Shown piece by piece: positions 47,425-58,502 of a stretch of 64,000 bases of DNA; the first letter of the stretch is position 1; the number at the start of each line of letters is the position of its first letter. The DNA is from Polytrichum commune (taxonomy: Eukaryota; Streptophyta; Polytrichopsida; Polytrichales; Polytrichaceae): positions 14,533,001 to 14,597,000 of the forward strand of contig OX485807.1 of assembly GCA_950295325.1 (NCBI GenBank). The letters run 5' to 3'. The notes below the pieces were generated by a model. That model saw nothing but the letters and a program-made list of their open reading frames with translations. It had not been told where the DNA came from and made no database searches. The position numbers were made by a program, and so were the translations under genes.

Positions 47425-48571
47425 GTGGCTTCTATTTGGAATTCATAAATTTAGTGGCCGAATCATGATTAACATCCATGAAATACATGTTGTTAAGAGT
47501 AACAATATAGTGCAGAAGGTAGTTGAATGCGTTTAAATCTAAAAGAACGTCATTTATTGATGTTAGCAGTGGTTACTCCAGTGAAGGGTAGGAAAAAAAG
47601 TAGGCGAAAAAATAGCTTTCGTTTTTCAAGTAAGAGACAATTGTCAAGGGCTAGAATGAATAGACGTATTCCTCGAATGAAAGGAGTGGACCTACAACAA
47701 GGAATTTGACGTACGAAGATATTGTGGCATGCGAAATGATAACGAAAGATGTCTTCGAACACCAAACTCCTACATGTGAAGCTCAACCACATATCGTCTC
47801 TAAATGCAATGAAGAAGATGAAGAGGAGGAAGATTATGATAAAGGCATCGACGAAGAGCAAGCCACACAATACGAAAAAGAAGAACAATCTTCTGAGGCG
47901 GAGTTGGAGGTAAGTTGTATGAACGAAATGATAAGAGAAGAAATATAAACATGAAAATAAATTTAGAGGTATATAATGTATACTATATTGTGCACACCAG
48001 AAATACGATTCCAACGGTATATAGCATGAACAAAATAATTTTGTTTTGCATGTTTTAGAGCAAAAAAACAATTAGAGCATCTTAGATTCTTCTAAAAATT
48101 TCAAAACATGAAGATTTTATGCAGGAAATCTAACCATATTAGTTTTAGTAGACTTTGACGATTTATGTAAAATTGATATTATCTCCAATAATTCTGAAAA
48201 AAAATGGAGTGAATGACAAGGCTTTAATCTATACACTAGATTTTTTGTGGAAATAAATTAGGATATTTGAAAAAGTTATAGCAAAGATTCCATAGATTGA
48301 AATCTACCAAATTTTTACTTGTTTTTTTTTTTTTTTTTTGGAGTCCGACTTACCCTAATCTCTTGAAGCCATACTCTTCGTAATGTCTTCAGACATCCTC
48401 TTTCGAAGTGCGGTGGCAACAACATACGCAAGAAGCAAGAGCGCGCACCATGGAGGATGCAGATGCTACACAAGTTCCAGGCGGCGACGTGGGCGCATAG
48501 ACAAAACGAGGAAGAGCGACAAAAAAGCTGCAACTCCGGAAAGCGACTCATATGAAGGTGTGTTTCTCTTC

Positions 48572-51500
48572 CAACTGGGTAGCCGTTAACGGCCACCCTT
48601 TCTATGATGCCCAATTATGTGTTGTAGTCTGTTTCATCTAAAAGTGTGGCCGTTAAGAGCCACCCTTTGTTGCATCTTATATTTCTGAGTATATGTGTTT
48701 CTTTCTTAAAATATACACCCATTTCCTTAAATTTATTGTCTTTGAAATTTCAGACTCTTCTCCATATGTGTTTTTTTCTTCATTTATGCACTCATTTGCT
48801 TAATTTTTTTTTCCTCTAACAAGGGTGGACGTTAACGGCCACCCTTATTTACATTTTTGATCTCTTTTCATAAGGGTTTCTTTCTACATATATACACCCA
48901 TTTCTCTCATTTTTCTGTCCTTCAATAAAGGTGGCCGTTAACGGCCACCCTTATTTACATTTCGGATTTTTGTTCATCAGGGTTTTTTTCTACATGTTTA
49001 CACCCATTCTCTCATTTTCTGTCCTTCAATAAGGGTGGTCATTAACGGCCACCCTTATTCACATTTCGGATTTTTGTTCATAAGGGTTTTTTTCTACATG
49101 TATACACCCATTCCTGTCATTTTCTGTCTTTCAATAAGGGTGGTCATTAACGGCCACCCTTATTCACATTTCGGATTTTTATTCATAAGGGTTTCTTTCT
49201 GCATGTATGCACCCATTTCCCTCATTTTTTGTCCTTCAATAAGGGTAGCCGTTAACGGCCACACTTATTTACATTTCAGATTTTTGTTCATAAGGGTTTT
49301 TTTTCTACATGTATACACCCATTTCCCTCATTTTTCTCTCCTTCAAAAAGGGTGGCCAATAACGGCTACCTTTATTCACATTTCGCATTTTTTTTCATAA
49401 GTGTTTTTTTCTACATGTATACACTCATTTCTCACATTTCTCTGTCCTTCAAGAAGGGTGGACGTTAACGGCCACCCTTATTCACATTTCGGATTTTTGT
49501 TCATAAGGGTTGCTTTCTATATATATACACCCATATCTCTCATTTTCTGTCTTTCAAGAAGGGTGGCCGTTAACGGCCACCCTTATTCACATTTCGGATT
49601 TCTGTTCATAAGAGTCTCTTTGTACATGTATACACCCATTTCTCTCATTTTTTGTCCTTCAATAAGGGTGGCCGTTAACGGCCACCCTTATTCACATTTC
49701 GGATTTTTGTTCATAAGAGTCTCTTTGTACATGTATACACCCATTTCTCTCATTTTCTGTCCTTCAATAAGGGTGGCCATTAACGGCTACCATTATTCAC
49801 ATTTCGGATTTTTGATCATAAGGGTTTTTTACTACATGTATACACCCATTTCTCTCATTTTCTTTCCTTCAACAAGGGTGGCCGTCAACGGGTACCCTTA
49901 TTCACATTTCGGATTTTTGTTCATAAGGGTTTTTTTTCTACATGTATACACCCATTTCCCTCATTTTCTGTCCTTCAGTAAGGGTGGCCGTTTACGGCCA
50001 CTCTTATTCACATTTCGGATTTTTTTTCATAAGGGTTTCTTTCTACATGTATACACCCATTTCTCTCATTTTCTGTCCTTCAATAAGGGTGGCCAATAAC
50101 GGCCACCCTTATTCACATTTCGGATTTTTGTTCATAAGGGTTGTTTTCTACATGTATACACTCATTTCTCTCATTTTCTGTCCTTCAATAAGGGTGGTCA
50201 TTAACGGCAACCCTTATTTACATTTCGGATTTTTGTTCATAAGGGTTGCTTTCTACATGTATACACCCATTTCTCTCATTTTCTGTCCTTCAATAAGGGT
50301 GGCCGTTAACGGCGACGCTTATTCACATTCCGGATTTTTGTTCATAACGGTTTCTTTGTACATGTATACACCCATTTCTCTCATTTCATGTCCTTCAATA
50401 AGGGTAGTCATTAACGGCCACCCTTATTCACATTTCGGATTTTGTTTCATAAGGGTTTCTTTCTACATGTATACACCCATTTCTCTCATTTCCTGTCCTT
50501 CAATAAGGATGGTCATTAACAACAACCCTTATTCACATTTCGGATTTTTGTTCATAAGGGTTGCTTTCTACATGTATACACCCATTGCTCTCATTTTCTG
50601 TCTTTCAATAAGGGTGGTCATTAACGGCAACCCTTATTTAAATTTCGGATTTTTGTTCATAAGGGTTTCTTTCCACATGTATACATCCATTCCTCTCATT
50701 TTCTGTCCTCCAATAAGGCTGGCCATTAACGGCCACCCTTATTGACATTTCGGATTTTTGTTCATAAGGGTTTCTTTCTATATGTATACACCCATTCCTC
50801 TCATTTTCTGTCATCCAATAAGGCTGGCCATTAACGGCCACCCTCATTCACATTTCGGATTTCTGTTCATAAGGGTTTCTTTCTACATGTATACACCCAT
50901 TTCTCTCATTTTCTGTCCTTCAATAAGGGTGGCCGTTAACGGTTACCCTTATTCACATTCCGGATTTTTGTTCATAAGGGTTTCTTTCTACATGTATACA
51001 CCCATTTCTCTTATTTTCTGTCCTTAAATAAGGGTGGTCATTAACGGCCACCCTTATTCACATTTCGGATTTTTGTTCATAAGGGTTTTTTTCTACATGT
51101 ATACACTCATTTCTCTGATCTTCTTTCGTTCAAGAAGGGTGGACGTTAACGGCTACCTTTATTCACATTTCACATTTTTTTTCATAAGTGTTTTTTTCTA
51201 CATGTATATACCCATTTCTGTCATTTTTCTGTCCTTACAAAAGGGTGGCCGTTAACGGTGACGCTTATTCACATTTCGGGATTTTGTTCATATGGATTTT
51301 TTCCTACATGTATACACCCATTTCTCTCATTCTCTGTCCTTCAATAAGGGTGGTCCTAAACGGCCATCCTTATTCACATTTCGGATTTTTGTTCATAAGG
51401 GTTTCGTTCTACATGTATACACCCATTTCTCTCATTTTTCTGTCCTTCAAAAAGGCTGGCCGGTAACGGCGACCCTTATTCACATTTCGGATTTTTGTCC

Positions 51501-53775
51501 ATAAGAGTTTTTTCCTACATGTATACACCCATTTCCGTCATTTTCTGTCCTTTAGTAAGGGTGGCCGTTATCGGCCAGTCTTATTCACATTTCGGATTTT
51601 TGTTCATAAGGGTTTTTTTCTACATGTATACACCCATTTCTCTCATTTTTCTGTCCTTCAACAAGGTTGGACGTTAACGGCCACCCTTATTCACATTTCA
51701 GATTTTTGTTCATAAGGGTTTCTTTCTACATGTATACATCCATTCTCTCATTTTCTGTCCTTCAATAAGGGTGGTCATTAACGGCCACACTTATTCACAT
51801 TTCACATTTTTGTTCATAAGTGTTTTTTTCTACATGTAAACACCCATTTCTCTTATTTTTCTGTACTTCAAGAAGGGTGGCCGTTTATGGCGACCCTTAT
51901 TCACATTTCGGATTTTTGTTCATAAGGGTTTCTTTCTACATGTATACACCCATTTCTCTCATTTTCTGTCCTTCAATAAGGGTGGTCATTAACGGCCACC
52001 CTTATTCACATTTCGGATTTTTGTTCATAAGGGTTTTTTCCTACATGTAGACACCCATTTCTCTCATTTTTCTGTCCTTCAAGAAGGGTGGCCGTTAACG
52101 GCGACCCTTATTCATATTTCGGATTTTTGTTCATAAGGGTTTTTTTCTACATGTATACTCCTATTCCCCTCATTTTCTGTCCTTCAAGAAGGGTGGCCGT
52201 TAACGGCGACCCTTATTCACATTTCGGATTTTTGTTCATAAGGGTTTCTTTCTACATGTATACACCCATTTCTCTGATTTTCTTTCGTTCAATAAGGATG
52301 GACGTTAACGGCTACCTTTATTCACATTTCACATTTTTTTTCATAAGTGTTTTTTTCTACATGTATACACCCATTTCTGTCATTTTTCTGTCCTTCAAAA
52401 AGGGTGGCCGTTAACGGCGACCCTTATTTACATTTCGGAATTTGTTCATAAGGGTTTTTTCTTACATGTATACACCCATTTCCGTCATCTTCTGTCCTTC
52501 AGTAAGAGTGGCCGTTATCGGCCAGTCTTATTCACATTTCGGATTTTTGTTCATAAGGGTTTTTTTCTACATGTATACATCAATTTCTCTTATTTTTCTG
52601 TCCTTCAAGAAGGTTGGACGTTAACGGCCACCCTTATTCACATTTCAAATTTTTGTTCATAAGGGTTTTTTTCTACAGGTATACACCCATTTCTCTCATT
52701 TTCTGTCCTTCAATAAGGGTGGTCATTAACGGCCACACTTATTCACATTTCACATTTTTATTCATAAGTGTTTTTTTCTACATGTAGACATCCATTTCTC
52801 TCATTTTTCTGTCTTTAAAAAAGGGTTGCCGTTAATGACTACCTTTATTCACATTTCAGATTTTTTTTCATAAGTGTTTTTTTCTACATGTATACACCCA
52901 TTTCTCTCATTTTCTTTCCTTCAACAAGGGTGGACGTTAACGGCCAACCTTATTCACATTTCGGATTTTTGTTAATAAGGGTTTCTTTCTACATGTATAC
53001 ACCCATTTCTCTGATTTTCTTCCTTTCTAGAATGGTGGACGTTAACGGCCACCCTTATTCATATTTCGGATTTTTGTTCATAAGGGTTTCTTTCTACATG
53101 TATACACCCATTTCTCTCATTTTCTGTCCTTCAATAAAGGTGGTCATTAACGGCCACCCTTATTCACATTTCGGATTTTTGTTCATAAGGGTTTTTTTCT
53201 ACATGTATACACCCATTTCTCTCATTTTTCTCTCCTTCAAGAAGGGTGGCCGTTAACGGCGACCCTTATTTACATTTCGGATTTTTGTTCATAAGCGTTT
53301 CTTTCTACATGTATACACCCATTTCTCTCATTTTTTGTCCTTCAATAAGGGTGGTCATTAACGGCCACCCTTATTCACATTTCGGATTTTTGTTCATAAG
53401 GGTTTTTTCCTATATGTATACACCCATTTCTCTTATTTTTCTGTCCTTCAAGAAGGGTGGCCGTTAACGGCGACCCTTATTCACATTTCGGATTTTTGTT
53501 TATAAGGGTTTCTTTCTACATGTATACACCCATTTCTCTTATTTTCTGTCCTTAAATAAGGGTGGTCATTAACGGCCACCCTTATTCACATTTCGGATTT
53601 TTGTTCATAAGGGTTTCTTTCTACATGTATACACCCATTTTTCTCATTTTCTGGCCTTCAATAAGGGTGGCCAATAACGGCCACCCTTATTCACATTTCG
53701 GATTTTTGTTCATAAGGGTTTCTTTCTACATGTATACACCCATTTCTCTCATTTTTCTGTCTTTCAAAAAGGCTG
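48572..53775. repeat. 105-bp satellite with a palindrome in every unit, about 50 copies
   Basis: Head-to-tail units of about 105 bp share 'cacatttcggatttttgtt', 'tacatgtatacacccattt' and GGGTGGCCGTTAACGGCCACCC-type centres. In the best copies AATAAGGGTGGCCGTT is followed directly by its reverse complement, a perfect 32-bp palindrome. The first units (to about 48830) are diverged and irregular. The unit length is divisible by 3, so long plus-strand frames (FIRVSFYMYTPISLIF type, up to 267 codons) run through many units; I treat them as by-products. The array lies in the probable intron 47911-53960 of the methyltransferase-like gene. Confidence 0.9.
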
Positions 53776-54144
53776 GCCGATATGATGAATATCTTGCCTC
53801 CTTTATTTTTTTTGAAGTATTAGTTTTTCACGATTTTTGTTTTCTTGTATATTTTTCTTGGTTTCTTTTTATTTGGATTTCTATAACTATATTTTCTATT
53901 GCATCTTATTTTTGTTGTGTGTGATTATTCATACTCTTATATGTTTTTTCCTTGGTGTAGCAAGAGTTGGGAGATGCTGCTGCTATTGCTCAAAGAAAAT
54001 TTTATGAGAAATATCCTGATCCTGCACATTGGACTTCGAGTGCAGTGGATGAATTTGTTTCCAAAGTTGTTGAGAGGGTGAGATTGACTTCTCATTCGGA
54101 ATTGAAGAAACAACTTCCCATTGCGGATCCTAAACATTCTCCTT

Positions 54145-55110
54145 TGTCGCGCACCTCTCCATAAGGAGTGCCCAAAACACCATGGGCACAAGGGGGACCC
54201 CGGAATGACACCCGGGACTTGTGGCGCCGTTGGTGAGAGGGCCCAAGTGATCCTAGTGTGGGCGAGGGCCCCGGGCATTGGGAACGCCTCCCACCCACGG
54301 AGACTAGGATGCACAAGGGTAAGGCCATGAGCTATGCATAGCTCATGGTGTGGTGATTCTAGAATGCTCAAGATCACCTCAATCGGAGGTGTGAGCTAAG
54401 AGTTATGGCAATTGGAGTGGGGCGCTGTCCCGGGACAGCGCCCTGGTACAGCAGTGCCTGGGAGTGATTCCCGGGACTGCCAAGGTTTGAGGAGGCATAA
54501 CTTTCTCAATACTTGTCCAAATGGGACAAGTGAGGAGTCCATCGGCATCTACGTGAAGCGTAGATGAAGATGAAGTGGTTGCTTGTTGGAATCAGACATC
54601 TTACAAGGAAGTTATGATGGTCTGGGGGCTTCTAGGCCCAGCGGCTAAGGGAAAGTGTACACTTGGCCCCAACTCTTGGTAGAGAGACAAGAGGTTGGTT
54701 GACGGTGGGGTAGGGGCCCCGCGTAGAGTCCTAGAGGCTTATATGGGTGAGGTGGTGTGGCCTCACCCACCCGCGGCCGAACGGCACGGCCTCCATGGGC
54801 TTTGGCCCATTGTGAGGCCATAGTTGCCTAGTATGGTTCGGGTTGTTGTAGTGTTGCTCCCGCAACGCGAGGATCAACATAAGATTGGACTTCCATGGGT
54901 GGAAGTCCACATCTAAGGATTGGTTACCGATTAAAGGGGTGAGTCCCGAAATCAAAGTAAGAGGGTTGGTTCCCCTCCTATGAACTAATGGTCCGGGGTT
55001 AGAGGAGCTAACCATGAGCATGGCGGTATGCGAAGGGTTAGCGACTCGTAACCTTTGCTAGAATTGAAAATTAGCAAGATTGTTAAGGGGAACTAGCAAG
55101 GGTTGCGACA
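54145..55110. mobile_element. Solo LTR (966 bp)
   Basis: It starts TGTCGC and ends GCGACA, has higher GC than its surroundings and no coding sequence, and interrupts the exon ending in ADPKHSP. The flanks TCCTT and TCTTA are at best a degraded 5-bp duplication. A TATATGGG box lies near 54738. It is not the same family as the 1158-bp LTR despite similar tips. Confidence 0.6.
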
Positions 55111-57802
55111 TCTTATGTTCTTAGAGCAGGTGAAGTCTCATTATGAAACTCACGATGAGAACCTTGAGATGATTCAAAAAAAACTTTGGATGTTAACAAC
55201 TTCGGCAATGGACACATCTATGAAGGTTAAGTGGCTTGAGAGGTGGAACAGTTCACCTGCTCTTCGTGAGGCTCTCAAGTTTCCGAAACCAAAATTCAAT
55301 GATATAGAGTTTCCTATGTGGCTTCATAAAGCTACTTGGTGGGCTCATGTGATAATTTTTGTCCTTCTATTATGTTTGGTTCATTTATTTTTTGTCTATG
55401 TTTTTAATTTATTTTTAATATTTTTTCAAGCCTTTAATTTTTCTAATATTTATTTTGTATTTGGCAGTTGGCTATTGAGACCGAGAAACTCTTTGATGCT
55501 ACTGTGACTGATATGCATATGTCCATCAACTACCTTCCAGATGGTATGGATCCTTTGCCCATTATTTTTTATTATGTGGAGGCAATGCGCATATCATTGT
55601 GGGATACTGCATTTTTTTTGTGAATTTGGTGTAGATAAGGGAGTTCACAAAAATCAGAACATTAACAAGCAACTCAATTTTTATCTGGCCATGCGAAGGG
55701 TGTTTTATAGGTACTTCAAATATGTCTTATTTCTTGCGAAAGCCATTTCCAAATCTCCCATTTTTTTGGCTAATTATTTGAATATGGAAAGTGAAGAATG
55801 TATGTTTATAGAGGGGATCATGAAATCTTGGGATCTTGTGCATTTTGAAAAATGTGGGTCGTATTTGGATTGTCCTCTTAAATCACCTCTCACTTTTGAT
55901 ATTACCCTTCGAGATTCCATTCAACCCGCCCTCAAGGGTACAACTAAAATTGTTCCCTCTATAATGGATGAGGATGCAGCCAAGATGCCAAAAAAAAAGA
56001 AAGTCTAAGCCTAAAAGACCAATCCTCCTCATTCATGATAGCGATGAGGATGCTCCAATTCAAAGCAGTCTCAACAACCTTGTAGTTACTGAACCTTTTT
56101 CAAATCTAGAGGCAACGTTTCATACTTCAAAGCGGCAGAAAACAACCCCTTCTCCTACCTTGGATATACCTCCCAAGCTTAGAGGTATGATGAATATCTT
56201 GTCTCCTTTATTTGCAAATCATACATCTTCGGATTTAATCTTGAATGATTCTTTTGTGAGGATTATCGAAGATAAGAAGCAAACATGTACATTTCGTGCA
56301 CCATATGACGACATTGTGGCTTTTCTATCAAAGGTGAGTTCATTTTATTTTACAGTTTTTACTTTATTCAAGTTTTATAAAGTTTCACTCATATTTTGTC
56401 ACGTTATTTCATTTTTTACTTTTAATTGTCGTCTTTATTCATGAATTGTAATATTTATATTTTATCTTTGTAGGTTGGTGAAGGTAGACAATTTTTTTTT
56501 GATGGCCAATTGCAAAAGAAATCTGTTGTGGACCTCATTATTGTGGATTACCCAGATGGTCTTCGGGTTCCAGGTGTCTCGGATCCGCCATCTCAAATTC
56601 CCCCTTGAAATGCCAACATTCCAAGTTTTCTCAACATATTGATGGCATTTGCTCTTACCTATCTTCATGATGATGGAGCATTCCTTTTGTTTTATCCTGA
56701 CAGTTCTGCCGTGAAAAGAGAAGTGGCAGGATTCTTCAAGAACTATAAGTTCAAAATCAAGGATGAGTGGACTATCATTAATTCCTTGCACTTGGCAAAT
56801 CCTATGAATCCGTCCAAAAATGTAAGTAGCAATTATGACATTTCATTTTGATTGGTTCATATTTGAATTTGTTTTTATATGTTGTATATTTTTTAATTTC
56901 AATTTTATATTGACTTTCAGACTTTGAAGTTCAAGGCTTTGTTATTGGTTCGATCATTTTCAATTCCCATTGCGAGGCAACCTCAAGAACTTCTGATCAC
57001 CATGCATCCTTCAATTCTTGAGGTCGATTTAGCCACAGATAACGTTCTCTTCAACTCTATTACTATAGAAACTCAATTATGTATACAAAGAGATGGCAAG
57101 CCATGGAGGGGTGCAAAGGAGAAGTCTGACGTTTTAATGAAGTTATTTGTTCATGGTTTGAGTCATGTAGGCGGTATTGTGGCAGACATGACTACTTCTA
57201 CAGGTATTGTATATTACAATATCCAATTATTGGTTCATATGTTTTTTAATTCATACTTCAATGTTAGTATTTTCCTAATTAATGTTTTGCTTCATCCAGG
57301 TTCTTCTATTAGAGCGGCTCATTCATCCGATCGTCATATTCTAGCATCAGAAAATGATGCCGAACTCTTTGATGAGGTACTAAAGCCTCTTCAAACACCT
57401 ACAAATGATACCTCATGCGATGGTATGGACTTTGATAATGATACTCCAATAGAAGACGCCGCATTTCTTAACTTATGTGAGTAAGTTTTTTCATTGTTTT
57501 TTTCTCAACAACTTCAATTGCAAATTCTAGATTTTGTATTCTAATTTGTTGTTACATATTCTAATACATGGTTTGTTGTTTGTAGTTTGATGAATCCATC
57601 GCCGATACAAATGTCGTCATTTTATCAGCACAGTGGATTATTGAGAAGCCCCTCTCTTAGTCCTCAAAGCCTCCCTGTGTATGCTGAGGCTTTAGCTGAA
57701 GCTTATGCTAATGCTTCATCTACTTCATCTTCAATTTCACCTTCACCTCGTAGATATTACGATACTAGAGTATGTGCTTATTTTGAACTCAGTGCATCTT
57801 AG

Positions 57803-58429
57803 TCCGACGATATTTAAGTTTGTATTCATGATTTGATTTTTGATTTTTAAAATTTGATTTCCAAGAACTTCAACAATTTTAATCTACTACCCGATTTATA
57901 TCTACAATCCACTTTTGTTGTTCTTTATGTTTTGGACTTCGTAAATGTCACCCTCATGATGGTGTTATAATGTATTCAAATTTTACATTGATGTGTATTA
58001 TAGTGAGACATTCTAACATGCTACACTTGTTTTCAACATGAGTTTGCTTACACATTGTCTCCAATTACATTATTATTATCTCAACAGTTGAATGTATATT
58101 AGTTCATTTTTAGTACAAAATTGTTATAGCAACACTCTCATTTGTTGTTTATTTGGACTATAGACCCTTACATGTAATTCCACAGTCATAGGCCCCCAAC
58201 GGATTTACAAACCATAACCGGGAAAAAATTGAAGGCTCGCATGTTCACGCTTGCATGCTCACATACTAGCAACCCCGAGTCGTGTACATATTGGTCTTTT
58301 TCATCGCTCACTACTTGCAATCTAGCATTCATATTATTTGTCCTCCCCAATCTTCTTATTATTGAACCCTAAAAAATTATTTCTTTAGGCCACGGTTATA
58401 GGATACTCGGGGTCCTATTACCAAATATT
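57803..58429. other. MULE 3' region without recognised gene
   Basis: AT-rich non-coding sequence between the last exon and the right terminal repeat. 'cgctcactac' and 'gctcacata' near 58250-58310 resemble the subterminal units at the left end. Confidence 0.5.
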
Positions 58430-58492
58430 TTGTTTTCTTCACCGCTCACAAATTACCGTTCACTGCTCACCGCTCACAAGATAGCACTCCCC
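58430..58492. repeat. MULE right terminal inverted repeat
   Basis: Inverse of the left terminus, containing CTCACCGCTCACAAGATAGC, ending in ACTCCCC directly before the 10-bp duplication at 58493-58502. Confidence 0.8.
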
Positions 58493-58502
58493 GGGGTTGT
58501 AT

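Larger units (their letters stand above)
47664..57802 (+). pseudogene. Beta-class N4/N6 amino-methyltransferase-like gene carried by the MULE
   Basis: Exons inferred on the plus strand: about 47664-47910 (acidic, ends GAG|GTAAGT), 53961-54144 (QELGDAAAIAQRKFYEKY), 55111-55348, 55468-56333, 56474-56821, 56921-57203, 57300-57480 and 57586-57802. All later junctions are GT-AG and in frame, for example TST|GSS across 57203/57300. The middle has a basic NLS-like PKKRKSKPKRP and an ILLIHDSDED patch. The C-terminal half resembles an N6/N4 methyltransferase of beta order: motif IV-like VVDLIIVDYPDG first, then a KPWRGAKEKSDVLMKLF helix, then motif I-like GGIVADMTTSTGSS and RHILASENDAELFDEVLKP. Canonical DPPY and FxGxG are not kept, so activity is uncertain. 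Breaks: one extra T in the T8 run near 55611, one extra A in the A9 run near 55989, TGA at about 56606 and a solo LTR after 54144. DNA or RNA as substrate is unknown. Confidence 0.6.
38743..58492. mobile_element. Mutator-like element (MULE), 19.75 kb, carrying transposase and a methyltransferase-like gene
   Basis: A perfect 10-bp duplication GGGGTTGTAT flanks it (38733-38742 and 58493-58502); 9-10 bp is typical of MULEs. The left end GAGGGAAGCTATCTTATGAG and the right end, reverse-complemented, GGGGAGTGCTATCTTGTGAG are related, and both continue into GCG(A/G)TGAGCAGTGA(A/G)CGGT. Inside are a MULE transposase on the minus strand (39649-46376) and a gene on the plus strand (about 47.0-57.8 kb), divergently arranged. 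Nested in it are a 105-bp satellite, a solo LTR, an hAT-like element and a partial transposase duplicate. The coincidence of duplication, inverted ends and internal transposase makes the element call strong. Confidence 0.88.

Noticed and set aside
48383-48589. Plus-strand frame of 68 codons as a first exon of the methyltransferase-like gene
   Set aside because: Its GTGTGT donor would not join in phase with the exon at 53961, whereas the GTAAGT donor at 47911 does.
48572-53775. CRISPR array, because of regularly spaced palindromes
   Set aside because: Eukaryotic context, units are wholly repetitive with no unique spacers, and no cas genes.
49035-53924. Series of plus-strand open frames of 60-267 codons with repeated YMYTPISLIF peptides
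   Set aside because: They follow exactly from the 105-bp satellite; they lack starts, splice signals and a plausible protein composition.
53937-54377. Minus-strand frame of 146 codons
   Set aside because: Spans the boundary of the solo LTR and the methyltransferase-like exon on the other strand, so it is a shadow frame.
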